Assembly (NCBI GenBank): GCA_035995285.1
Contig: DASYKO010000177.1
Location: 1-7,426 of the forward strand
From: UBA7672 sp035995285
GTDB lineage: Bacteria; Pseudomonadota; Alphaproteobacteria; Caulobacterales; Hyphomonadaceae
Length of the DNA: 7,426 bases
Direction of reading: 5' to 3'
Every line of letters starts with the position of its first letter. The first letter of the stretch is position 1. The notes beneath the pieces were generated by a model that was not told the DNA's origin, searched no databases, and saw only the letters and a list, made by a program, of their open reading frames with translations. This document shows positions 1 through 6,184 of this stretch, in pieces. A program made the position numbers and the translations under genes.

Positions 1-132
1 GTGACGGACCATATCGGCGGATATATCCGCGTTTCGGCCAAGGACCTCCACGAGGCGGCGGGTCTCCTGGACGGCAATCCTGTCTATGAAGCGGGCGGGA
101 CGGTGGAGATCAGGGAATTGCCGAAGAGCTGA
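1..132 (+). CDS. YCII-related / DGPF-domain protein, C-terminal fragment
   Basis: Frame 1 is open from the left edge to a TGA at 130-132 and gives 43 residues. They begin VTDHIGGY and end with the GGTVEIREL strand. This resembles the end of YCII-related (DGPF) domain proteins, where a (E/D)HIGGY strand is followed by a helix, a short C/N-P turn, and a terminal GG(T/S)VEVRP strand. The family has a ferredoxin-like alpha+beta fold and is often annotated as a small cytoplasmic protein of unclear function; some members sit next to ECF sigma factors. The GTG at base 1 is unlikely to be the true start, because the first half of the domain is missing and must lie to the left of the window. The dipeptidase gene starts 56 bases downstream on the same strand, so co-transcription is possible. 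The family call rests on motif resemblance only. Confidence 0.72.
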   Translation: MTDHIGGYIRVSAKDLHEAAGLLDGNPVYEAGGTVEIRELPKS

Positions 133-178
133 GCTTGACCCTGCCCGCGCAAGCGGCACAACCGACCGACAGATTTTC

Positions 179-183
179 GAGGA
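179..183 (+). promoter_or_regulatory. Ribosome binding site fixing the dipeptidase start at 189
   Basis: GAGGA sits 5 bases before the ATG at 189. It supports that start over the upstream in-frame TTG at 135, which would put 18 polar residues in front of a well-formed lipoprotein signal. Confidence 0.6.
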
Positions 184-188
184 TCCTC

Positions 189-1451
189 ATGCGCACCCTT
201 CTCGCCGCCGTTTCCGTGCTTGCCCTGTCCGGCTGCTCGACGCTCGCCACGTTCAGCGGGGGGCCGCAGGTTGAGGGCGTCAGCGCAGAGGCGATGATGA
301 TCCACCAGCGCCTCATGACGCTGGATACGCACCTCGACACGCCCGCGCTTCTTGATGGTCCCCGTGGATACGACATCATGAAGCGGCATTCGGTCGACCG
401 CGAGGGCACGCAGGTCGACTACCCGCGTATGAACGAGGGCGGTCTCGATGGCGGGTTCTGGGCGATCTACATGGGCCAGGGTCCGCTGACGCCCGCCGCC
501 TATGCGAACATCCGGGACACGGCGCTGATCCGCGCCACCTCGATCCACGAGATGGTGGCGGCCAATCCCGGCAGCTTCGAGATCGCGCTCACAGCCGACG
601 ACGCCGAGCGCATCTTCAAGGAAGGCAAGAAGATCGTCTTCCTGTCGATGGAGAATTCCTACGAGCTGGGCGACGACATCACGCTGATCGATACCTTCTA
701 CAAGCTCGGCGTGCGGCTGATCGGGCCGGTGCACAACGGCAACAACCAGCTGGCCGACAGCGCCAACATGCAGGGCCAGCCGGCGAAGTGGAATGGCCTC
801 TCGCCCATGGGCAAGGCGTTCGTGAAGCGCGCCAACGAACTCGGCATGGTGCTGGACGGCAGCCACTCCGCCGACACGACGGTGGAGCAGATGATCGATC
901 TTTCGGCGACACCGATCATCATGTCTCACCACGGCTTTGACGGCACGAACGATCACCCGCGCAACATTTCAGATGTGCTGGCGAAGAAGCTGGCGGCCAA
1001 GGGCGGCGTCATCCAGATGAACACGCTGTTCCTCAAGACGCTGCCGGCGCCCGCGCCCGAGCGCACTGCGAAGATGAAGGAGATCACCGACAAGTATGGC
1101 GACGTCGCCAAGCTGACCGAGCAGAGATACCAAGCCTATCTCGACGAGGTGGAGGCGGTGAACAAGCAATACCCCGCCCCCGAGGCCGACTTCGAGGATT
1201 ACATGCGGCAGATCCTCTACGGCATCAAACTGATCGGCGTGGACCATATCGGCCTGGGCGGCGCCGACTGGGACGGCGGCGGAGGCCTCACCGGCTATCA
1301 GGACATCAGCTACATGCCGAAAGTGACCGCGCGCCTGCTCAAGGAAGGCTATTCCGAAGCCGACCTCGCCAAGATGTGGGGCGGCAACGTGCTCCGCGTC
1401 GTGCGCCAGACGCAGGATTATGCGGCGGGGCAGAAGAACCTGAAGAAGTAG
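189..1451 (+). CDS. Lipoprotein M19 family (renal-type) membrane dipeptidase
   Basis: A 420-residue zinc dipeptidase of peptidase family M19, which hydrolyses dipeptides, in some members including D-residue dipeptides. Residues 1-15 form a hydrophobic signal ending in the lipobox LSGC, with Cys16 as the lipidation site. Ser at +2 suggests outer-membrane sorting. Metal and active-site residues align with the family: H48 and D50 (THLD), E155 (SMENS), H182 (VHNGNN), H226 (DGSH), H247 (SHHG) and D360 (GGADWDG). The spacings E155-H182 (27) and H226-H247 (21) equal those in human renal dipeptidase (125-152 and 198-219). Between H247 and D360 there is a charged helical stretch (about 287-340) that makes this interval some 44 residues longer than in the human enzyme. 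The usual EGG around the bridging Glu is ENS. The ATG at 189 is preferred over an in-frame TTG at 135 because GAGGA lies 5 bases upstream and the signal peptide begins there. Family confidence is high; the substrate is unknown. Confidence 0.95.
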   Translation: MRTLLAAVSVLALSGCSTLATFSGGPQVEGVSAEAMMIHQRLMTLDTHLDTPALLDGPRGYDIMKRHSVDREGTQVDYPRMNEGGLDGGFWAIYMGQGPLTPAAYANIRDTALIRATSIHEMVAANPGSFEIALTADDAERIFKEGKKIVFLSMENSYELGDDITLIDTFYKLGVRLIGPVHNGNNQLADSANMQGQPAKWNGLSPMGKAFVKRANELGMVLDGSHSADTTVEQMIDLSATPIIMSHHGFDGTNDHPRNISDVLAKKLAAKGGVIQMNTLFLKTLPAPAPERTAKMKEITDKYGDVAKLTEQRYQAYLDEVEAVNKQYPAPEADFEDYMRQILYGIKLIGVDHIGLGGADWDGGGGLTGYQDISYMPKVTARLLKEGYSEADLAKMWGGNVLRVVRQTQDYAAGQKNLKK

Positions 1452-1473
1452 GCCGCGAAGGGCTGGGGGACAG

Positions 1474-2109
1474 ATGTTCGACACTGACGACCGCACGTGG
1501 ATTGAAATGTCCACCGCCAAGCAACACGCGGAAGCGGAAGTCATATTTCTGCTGAAACCAGACTTCTACAAAGGCGACGACAAGAAATTCAATGAGAACC
1601 GGCGCGATACCGTTCCCATATCCGCGCCCGCGATTGGCGAGGGAACACAGTATCATCTGAACTCTCGAGACGTGATTGGCCACGAACGCGAGTTGGCGGC
1701 TCACTATGAGACCGTCCTCGAGCTCGCGCGGAAATTCGGAAAGAAGCACACGTCGATCACGAGCCACTTCTGGCTGCGTCTGGTGCTCGTTGCAGAGGAC
1801 GTGACCCTCGGCTTTCCCTGGTACGACACCTGGCAGGAGATGGAGAAATTCCTGAATTGGGCGGAGTTAGCCAATGACGGCGTAGAGTGGTTCGACATCG
1901 ACCAGGGCTGGGAAATGGTCGCGCTGCGCGCCGCAGATCGCATTCATGTACGCCAGGGCGATGGGGAAGAAGAAGAGTTCGAGAATGTTTCGTTGCCCCG
2001 AGACGCCTTGCTCGATTCGATCGCGGAGCTCAAAGGAAGGGCGCCGCGCATCATCAACAGGCTCATCGGCATGGTCGGCAAGGACTACTGGACGACGCAT
2101 ATTCGGTAG
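1474..2109 (+). CDS. Hypothetical acidic cytoplasmic protein, function unknown
   Basis: A 211-residue protein that I do not recognise. It has no signal peptide, membrane segment or cysteine. A probable helical region rich in Trp and Phe lies at about 66-135 (HFWLRL at 98-103, FPWYDTW at 114-120). It is followed by a strand-rich acidic part (FDIDQGWEM at 140-148, RIHVRQGDGEEEEFENV at 156-172) and a C-terminal helix ending KDYWTTHIR. The ATG at 1474 follows a GGGGGA tract at only 3 bases, a weak ribosome site; ATG 1507 (Met12) is an alternative start. It begins 22 bases after the dipeptidase stop, so it may be co-transcribed. Hand-counted GC of its lines is about 48-62%, and near 48% over the first 120 bases, against 65-70% in sampled dipeptidase lines. 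It also uses more A/T-ending codons, which fits later acquisition. The acidic, cysteine-free, stand-alone character is seen in some immunity-type proteins, but there is no toxin gene beside it and I make no such assignment. Confidence 0.8.
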   Translation: MFDTDDRTWIEMSTAKQHAEAEVIFLLKPDFYKGDDKKFNENRRDTVPISAPAIGEGTQYHLNSRDVIGHERELAAHYETVLELARKFGKKHTSITSHFWLRLVLVAEDVTLGFPWYDTWQEMEKFLNWAELANDGVEWFDIDQGWEMVALRAADRIHVRQGDGEEEEFENVSLPRDALLDSIAELKGRAPRIINRLIGMVGKDYWTTHIR

Positions 2110-2141
2110 GGGCGTTTGGCGCCCCGGGTACCGAGGCTTTT
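2103..2141 (+). terminator. Probable rho-independent terminator after the hypothetical gene
   Basis: A GC stem GGGGCG (2109-2114) / CGCCCC (2120-2125) closes a 5-base TTTGG loop. An outer stem TCGGTA (2103-2108) / TACCGA (2129-2134) continues it, with a 3-base GGG bulge at 2126-2128. A short T tract (2138-2141) follows after AGGC... spacing. The 5' arm includes the last sense codon and the TAG stop of the upstream gene. The T tract is short and set off by a few bases, so efficiency is uncertain, but the 12 paired bases are clear. Confidence 0.6.
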
Positions 2142-2277
2142 CCTTCTACCCTCGTGCACAAAATGTGATCGCGCTTGCCTTGGCTTCAGTCATCGGCCTG
2201 CGGGGAATGCGGCGGCGGGTACTGGCGGCATCCGCTCCAGCGCGCTAGCGAGTAGGAGAGGATGAGGAGGGCCACGC
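2142..2277. other. Intergenic leader before the exported 334-residue protein
   Basis: No coding pattern is visible here. The region must contain the promoter of the downstream gene if the hairpin at 2103-2141 terminates transcription, but I could not pick a convincing -35/-10 pair. The end is purine-rich, with GAGTAGGAGAGGATGAGGAGG at 2250-2270. Its last AGGAGG (2265-2270) lies 7 bases before the ATG at 2278 and is a near-perfect ribosome binding site. Confidence 0.5.
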
Positions 2278-3282
2278 ATGCTTCGAGCGATTCTTGTCTG
2301 CGCGGCTTTGGGAATGGCGGCGACGATGTCGGCGTCTGGGGCTCTCGCACAGACCTACTCCCCGCCCCGCACGCCGGACGGCAAGCCGGACCTGCAGGGC
2401 ATGTGGACCAATTCGAGCATCACCACGCTGGAGCGCACCAATGCGTCCTTGCCGCTCGTGCTGAACGCCGAGCAGGTGAAGCGCATGGAAGACACGCGCG
2501 CACAGCAATCCGCCGCCGACGCCGCGCAGACCAAGACGCAGGCCGCCCCGCCAGCCGGGCGCGATCCGGGCGGCTATAATCAGTTCTGGCTCGACCGCGG
2601 TACGGTCGTCGGCAAGGTCAAGGGCGAGGCACGCTCCTCCTGGATTACCGAACCGGCGAACGGGAAAATGCCGGTGTCGGACGAAGGCAAGAAGCGCATC
2701 GCCGTCATCATGTCGAAGCGCAATGAGGAGGGGCCGGAGGGGATGAACCCGGCCGACCGTTGCCTTGTTGGGTCTCGCGGGTCGGGCGGGCCGCCCATGT
2801 TGAACAACCTCTACAACAACACCTACCAGATCGTGCAGACGCCCGGCGCCGTGATGATCGATGTCGAGATGATGCACGACGCCCGCATCATCCGCATCGG
2901 GGGACATGCAAAGCCCGACGCGCTCAAGCAATGGCTGGGCGACAGCGTCGGCCGCTGGGAGGGCGACACGCTGGTTGTGACCACCACAGGCTGGAACCGC
3001 TGGCATGGCGATTACGAGCCGATCTATCTATCCGAGAAGGCCGTGGTGACGGAGCGGTTCACGCGCACGGGCAAGGAAGAGATCACCTATGCCTTCGAGG
3101 TGAACGATCCGGGCTTCTACTCGCAGCCCTGGAAAGGCGAGATGGTGTTCACGCCCTCCAACGGCCCGGTATACGAATACGCCTGCCACGAGGGCAACTA
3201 CGCCCTGCACGGCATATTGAGCGGCGCGCGAATCAACGACGCGAAGGGCGTCAAGAGCAAGGCCGGACCGTCGGGCGAGTGA
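2278..3282 (+). CDS. Exported protein of an uncharacterised 'PDGKPDLxGxW' family
   Basis: A 334-residue protein with a Sec-type signal peptide; cleavage is likely after ALA at 22-24, before QTYSPP. The mature part shows marks I recall from a family common in acidobacteria and sphingomonad-like alphaproteobacteria: PDGKPDLQGMW (33-43), a DRC motif (160-162), YQIVQTPG (183-190), MMHDARII (198-205), WLGDSVGRWEGDTLVV (219-234), VTERFTR (257-263) and EYACHEGNY (300-308). The mature protein has only two cysteines, C162 and C303, both inside these motifs, so a structural disulfide in the periplasm is likely (inference). A low-complexity Ala/Gln linker lies at about 75-95. No enzymatic function is established to my knowledge. 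The start is well supported by AGGAGG at 2265-2270. The stop lies 15 bases from that of the convergent M20 gene. Confidence 0.88.
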   Translation: MLRAILVCAALGMAATMSASGALAQTYSPPRTPDGKPDLQGMWTNSSITTLERTNASLPLVLNAEQVKRMEDTRAQQSAADAAQTKTQAAPPAGRDPGGYNQFWLDRGTVVGKVKGEARSSWITEPANGKMPVSDEGKKRIAVIMSKRNEEGPEGMNPADRCLVGSRGSGGPPMLNNLYNNTYQIVQTPGAVMIDVEMMHDARIIRIGGHAKPDALKQWLGDSVGRWEGDTLVVTTTGWNRWHGDYEPIYLSEKAVVTERFTRTGKEEITYAFEVNDPGFYSQPWKGEMVFTPSNGPVYEYACHEGNYALHGILSGARINDAKGVKSKAGPSGE

Positions 3283-3299
3283 GCTGAACGACCGGCCTT
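3259..3299. terminator. Inverted repeat across two convergent stop codons, possible shared terminator
   Basis: AAGGCCGG at 3259-3266 is the exact reverse complement of CCGGCCTT at 3292-3299, with a 25-base interval. It spans the TGA of the + gene (3280-3282) and most of the stop of the - gene (3298-3300). There is no T tract on either side and the loop is long, so a bidirectional terminator is only a possibility. With 15 bases between the genes there is little room for any other. Confidence 0.3.
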
Positions 3300-4701
3300 A
3301 CTTCAGATACGCCCGCACCACTGCCTCGAGGAAATCCCGCCCCTCATAGAGTGACTTCACCCGGATCTTCTCATTGAGCCCATGCGCGTTCGTCTCGTCA
3401 TTGGTCGAGAACATGCCGCTCATGCCGTAGGTGGGGATGCCGGCGACCATGAGGAAGCGGCCGTCGGTGGCGCCGGCCGTCATCAGCGGGGCAACCGGAA
3501 CGCCGGGCCACAGCTTCTTTGCAGCGTCGCGAACGGGGCCCATGATTTCGTCGGTGAGCTGCGGCGGGGGCGAGCCGTCGCGGCGGCGTTCGATGGCGAC
3601 TTTCACTTCCGGATCGCCGATCGCTTTTTCCAGCGTTTCCTTCACCTGCTCCGGCGTCGTGCCCTGCATGACGCGGCAGGAAAGCGTGGCCCTCGCCCGT
3701 TGCGGCAGCGCGTTGGGCGCGTGGCCGCCTTCGAGCTGTGTCGCGACGCAGGTCGTGTGGACCTGAGCGTTGTAGGTGGGATCGGCGATCAGTGTCTTGA
3801 GGGCCGCCTGGTCGTTGGGGTCTTTCGCCACCGCCGTCATCGCCGCGCCGATCGGGCCGGCGAGCGTGGGGCCGGTGATGCGGAAATATTCGCGGACGAC
3901 GGGCGTCACCTGCACGGGGAAGGAGATCTGCGAGACCTTGGTCGTCGCCTGCATCAGGCGGTAGATCGCATTGTCCGGAATGGGGCGGGAGGAATGGCCG
4001 CCGGGGTTCGTCACCTCCAGCGAATAGACCTGGTGGATCTTCTCCCCTGCCTGCACCTGCAGAGCGAGCGGCTTGCCGGCTTCCGACAGGAGCCCGCCTC
4101 CTCCCTCGTTCAGTGCAAAGGCGGCGTCGATCAGCGAGCGCTTGTTCTGCAGGATGTAGTCCGCGCCGTTGACGCGGTTGGAGGTTTCCTCCCCGCAGGT
4201 GAGCGCCATGATGAGATCGCGTGACGCCTTGAAATTCTTTTCCTGCTTGAAGCGCACCATCAGGTCGACCCAGACCGCCGCCTGGCCCTTCATGTCGGCC
4301 GTGCCGCGGCCGTAGAAATAGCCGTTCTCCTCGAACAGCTTGAACGGCTCGCGCTGCCAGTCCTCGCGCCGCGCATCGACCACGTCGATATGGCCGAGCA
4401 TGAGCACGGGCTTCTTGGTGGCGTTCGGCGCTTTCAGCCTTGCGACGATGTTGCCGTCGTCCGGCTTGCCGGGCGGGATCACCCGTTCATAGTCGGCGGA
4501 GGTGTAGCCCGCGGCCTTCAGCCGGGCTTCCATCGCGGTGACCACTTTGGTGCACGAACCCGTCGTAGGCGAAGAATCGATCTCCACCATTTCCTTGTAG
4601 AGCGCACGGAATGCGGCGCGCCCTGCATCCTGCTGGGCGAAGGCGGGCGAGGCGGCGAGCAATGGCAGCGCCAGCAAGGCTGCTGAAAACGGCGTGCGCA
4701 T
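3298..4701 (-). CDS. Exported M20 family metallo-hydrolase (dipeptidase/carboxypeptidase type)
   Basis: A 467-residue co-catalytic zinc hydrolase of the M20/M25/M40 group, which removes terminal residues from peptides or deacylates amino acids. A Sec signal (1-22) is likely cut after AFA, placing the enzyme in the periplasm. Expected residues are all present: H104 and D106 (GHIDVV), bridging D136 (GTADMKG), catalytic E171 with ligand E172 (CGEET), ligand E199 (NEGGG), and H440 (AHGLNE). The lid/dimerisation domain occupies roughly 215-345 and carries GGHSSRP (H236), the histidine that reaches the partner active site in dimeric M20 enzymes. Length is normal for the family. The ATG at 4701 is chosen over a GTG at 4725 because AGAGG lies 7 bases upstream and the signal peptide begins there. 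Substrate specificity cannot be read from the sequence. It lies convergent to the 2278-3282 gene. Confidence 0.94.
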   Translation of the reverse strand: MRTPFSAALLALPLLAASPAFAQQDAGRAAFRALYKEMVEIDSSPTTGSCTKVVTAMEARLKAAGYTSADYERVIPPGKPDDGNIVARLKAPNATKKPVLMLGHIDVVDARREDWQREPFKLFEENGYFYGRGTADMKGQAAVWVDLMVRFKQEKNFKASRDLIMALTCGEETSNRVNGADYILQNKRSLIDAAFALNEGGGGLLSEAGKPLALQVQAGEKIHQVYSLEVTNPGGHSSRPIPDNAIYRLMQATTKVSQISFPVQVTPVVREYFRITGPTLAGPIGAAMTAVAKDPNDQAALKTLIADPTYNAQVHTTCVATQLEGGHAPNALPQRARATLSCRVMQGTTPEQVKETLEKAIGDPEVKVAIERRRDGSPPPQLTDEIMGPVRDAAKKLWPGVPVAPLMTAGATDGRFLMVAGIPTYGMSGMFSTNDETNAHGLNEKIRVKSLYEGRDFLEAVVRAYLK

Positions 4702-4708
4702 GTGGGGA

Positions 4709-4713
4709 CCTCT
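4709..4713 (-). promoter_or_regulatory. Ribosome binding site fixing the M20 start at 4701
   Basis: Read on the minus strand, AGAGG lies 7 bases before the ATG at 4701. The alternative GTG at 4725 would add eight residues before the signal peptide, so the downstream ATG is preferred. Confidence 0.6.
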
Positions 4714-4725
4714 GTGCTGAGACAC

Positions 4726-4840
4726 GATGCCTAGCGCGGTAGGCGAGTAGCCTGCAAGGCGAACGTCAGTTCACTTAACGCCAGTGGCGAGATGGCAGAT
4801 TGCTTGCTTGCAATGAGGCGTAGACAAAGAGCGCCTGAAG
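4726..4840. other. Divergent intergenic region, M20 gene and small membrane protein
   Basis: About 140 bases separate the M20 ATG from the ATG of the small membrane protein, so both promoters should lie here. On the minus strand TTGCAG is followed 17 bases later by CTAGGC, a weak sigma-70-like pair. A short tandem TTGC repeat sits inside ATTGC-N6-GCAAT (4799-4814), a small inverted repeat 27 bases before the small ORF that could be an operator half-site pair. None of these is convincing alone. Confidence 0.25.
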
Positions 4841-5011
4841 ATGAGCCCGTTCACCCGCCTCTCCACCATCCGGCCCAGTGATGCAGTCGCATCGGTAGCC
4901 GTGATCGCCGTCATGACGGCGCTGTTCGTCTGGTCGATGCTGCTGAACGCGACGGATATCGTCGCGGGCCTGCTGGATCACACGGGCTCTACGCCCACTC
5001 GACGCCCGTAA
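4841..5011 (+). CDS. Small single-pass membrane protein, 56 residues, hypothetical
   Basis: An ATG at 4841 opens a 56-codon frame ending in TAA at 5009-5011. A polar, basic N-terminus (MSPFTRLSTIRPSD) is followed by one strongly hydrophobic segment at about 15-36 (AVASVAVIAVMTALFVWSML) and a polar tail ending TPTRRP. This matches a one-span inner-membrane protein, N-terminus probably in the cytoplasm by the positive-inside rule. Forty-six of 56 sense codons end in G or C, the pattern of real genes in this window; the opposite-strand frame over the same DNA is Arg/His/Gln-rich and lacks that look. The weak point is translation initiation: no clear Shine-Dalgarno precedes the ATG (GAGG at 4815-4818 is too far away). 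An in-frame stop at 4814-4816 rules out an extension of more than eight codons, and no ATG, GTG or TTG lies in that stretch. The last 23 bases overlap the 3' end of the convergent YWTD gene. Function unknown. Confidence 0.6.
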   Translation: MSPFTRLSTIRPSDAVASVAVIAVMTALFVWSMLLNATDIVAGLLDHTGSTPTRRP

Positions 5012-5972
5012 GCGTACCCTGCTCGGTCGCGAGCAGCTTCATTCCCGAACCATCGAGAGCAGCCGTTCCGACCTCGCCGCCCAGCGAGGTGAACGCCATG
5101 CGGTTGCGCGGCAGGTCGAGCGCGATGCCGATTGCCTCTTTCAGGCCGCGGACGAGGATTTGCCGGTCAGGCCGGTTCGCGGAATCGAAGCCGCCTTCGC
5201 CGCCTTTCGGCGGATCCATGCGGGCGCGCGAGACGGTGTTGTCGCCCCGGTCGGTCCAGTAGATCGTGCGGGTCGAGAGATCGAGATCGAGGTCGATCGG
5301 CTCGGGCAATTTCGAGAACAGCGTTTCGATGTCCTGCCGGTTCGCCGCCGAGGCGCCCTTCGGGATGTTGATTGAGGCGCGGCGGATCATGCCTTGCCCG
5401 GCATTGTCCCCGCCCTTCTGCGTCCAGTAGACATGGCCGCGCGCGGCATCGATCGCGATGCCGACGCACCAGCGCGCCTGATCGCCCTTGTTGGCCGCCG
5501 GATCGCCGGTGACGACGACGGTCTCGATGTTCGAGCCGTCGAGATTGCAGCGCTGCACGCGCATGCCTTCGCGGTCGGACCAGTAGAGCTTGCCGTTCGC
5601 CTCATCGATCTTGATCTGCTTGGGCGTGAATGTGCCGCCCGTGGGCACGATGTCGATGATGTTCGAACCGTCGAGATTGGCGCGGCGGACCCAGCCATCG
5701 TTCTCCGAGGCCTTGCCCATGTTGGTCCAGTAGATGTGGCCGCGCTTGAGATCGAGCGCGATGCCATCGTTGAGGCCATTGCCGCGCGAGCCATCCTTCG
5801 GGCTCTGGTCGACCAGAATCTTTGGCGCGCCGCCTGTTGCGGGAAGCGAGAACACCTTGGCGGGGCCGAGATAGACCAGCCGCGAGACCGGCGCCTCGCC
5901 GCCAAGCCCCGTGCTTGCGCACCCTGCCATCAGCAGGGAGCCGCCCGCGATCGCCTGGCGTCTGTTCAGCAT
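4989..5972 (-). CDS. Tat-type lipoprotein with six-bladed YWTD beta-propeller
   Basis: A 327-residue protein built of LDL-receptor class B (YWTD) repeats, a binding fold rather than a known enzyme. The N-terminus MLNRRQAIAGG carries a twin-arginine pair before a short hydrophobic stretch and a lipobox MAGC with Cys18. It therefore looks Tat-exported and lipidated; Ala at +2 suggests the outer membrane. Blade signatures are YWTN (81-84), YWSD (130-133), YWTQ (182-185), YWTD (238-241) and a degenerate AFTS (293-296). NLDGSN or ALDGSG follows at 99-104, 143-148 and 305-310. With the first strand set (about 31-55) this makes six blades, the number that closes a YWTD ring. The frame extends upstream to 6131, but GAGGAG at 5983-5978 and the signal peptide favour ATGs at 5975 or 5972; 5972 has better spacing (5 bases). 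The ligand is unknown. Confidence 0.9.
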   Translation of the reverse strand: MLNRRQAIAGGSLLMAGCASTGLGGEAPVSRLVYLGPAKVFSLPATGGAPKILVDQSPKDGSRGNGLNDGIALDLKRGHIYWTNMGKASENDGWVRRANLDGSNIIDIVPTGGTFTPKQIKIDEANGKLYWSDREGMRVQRCNLDGSNIETVVVTGDPAANKGDQARWCVGIAIDAARGHVYWTQKGGDNAGQGMIRRASINIPKGASAANRQDIETLFSKLPEPIDLDLDLSTRTIYWTDRGDNTVSRARMDPPKGGEGGFDSANRPDRQILVRGLKEAIGIALDLPRNRMAFTSLGGEVGTAALDGSGMKLLATEQGTLTGVEWA

Positions 5973-5977
5973 CATCT

Positions 5978-5982
5978 CTCCT
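5978..5982 (-). promoter_or_regulatory. Ribosome binding site choosing between two adjacent ATGs
   Basis: AGGAG on the minus strand lies 2 bases before the ATG at 5975 and 5 bases before the ATG at 5972. The second gives normal spacing and is taken as the start; the two products differ by one Met. Confidence 0.55.
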
Positions 5983-6172
5983 CGCCCCGACTGGATCGGC
6001 CCGTTCCGGGCTCGTATCGGAAATAGAGCAGGAATGGCGAAAGGCAGCCATGCAAATCTGCGTAATCTCTCAAGGTGATAGGGAAGCCTGCCGTTCTGAT
6101 CCGTCGTTGCGGCGCCGGCATAGGCAAGCACTGATCGCGGCGTTATTCTCCGACGATACGTAGGTGCCTTTG
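5983..6172. other. Divergent intergenic region between two Tat-exported proteins
   Basis: About 210 bases lie between the divergent start codons at 5972 and 6185. The left frame stays open to 6131, but this extension lacks a ribosome site and would bury the twin-arginine signal. The central part (about 6040-6160) is somewhat richer in A/T than the genes, as expected for promoters. I could not identify a convincing -35/-10 pair on either strand or a clear operator. Confidence 0.4.
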
Positions 6173-6179
6173 GGAGGGG
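6173..6179 (+). promoter_or_regulatory. Ribosome binding site fixing the start at 6185
   Basis: GGAGGGG lies 5 bases before the ATG at 6185. The upstream in-frame GTG at 6164 would place this purine tract inside the coding region, so the ATG is the better start. Confidence 0.65.
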
Positions 6180-6184
6180 AAACG

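Noticed and set aside
84..956. Long minus-strand frame (290 codons) opposite the M19 dipeptidase
   Set aside because: Arg/His/Val-rich composition typical of antisense frames in high-GC DNA; no ribosome site or motif, and the plus strand has a full enzyme with all catalytic residues.
2164..2185. TGTGA-like half-site suggesting a CRP box upstream of 2278
   Set aside because: The second half (TCACA) is absent at the right spacing; a five-base match is expected by chance.
2245..3006. Minus-strand frame of 253 codons opposite the 2278-3282 gene
   Set aside because: Antisense shadow; the plus frame has a signal peptide, strong ribosome site and family motifs.
3382..4224. Plus-strand frame of 280 codons opposite the M20 gene
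   Set aside because: Shadow frame with Arg/Gly/His-rich composition; the minus strand encodes a complete M20 enzyme.
4799..4814. ATTGC-N6-GCAAT inverted repeat with TTGC tandem copies as a regulator site
   Set aside because: Only 5-base arms and a single occurrence in the window; too short to claim as an operator.
4775..4981. Minus-strand frame of 68 codons in the M20-YWTD gap
   Set aside because: Gln/Arg/His-rich and without good initiation; it is the complement of the small membrane protein frame, which has the better codon pattern and a clear hydrophobic span.
4984..4996. GGGC/GCCC hairpin at the end of the YWTD gene as terminator
   Set aside because: Only four base pairs and no T tract on the relevant strand.
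5394..6026. Plus-strand frame of 210 codons opposite the YWTD gene
   Set aside because: Antisense shadow with Ala/Arg/Val bias; repeated YWTD blades on the minus strand show which frame is real.
5973..6131. N-terminal extension of the YWTD protein to 6131
   Set aside because: It would place 53 residues before a twin-arginine lipoprotein signal that must be N-terminal to work, and it lacks a ribosome site.
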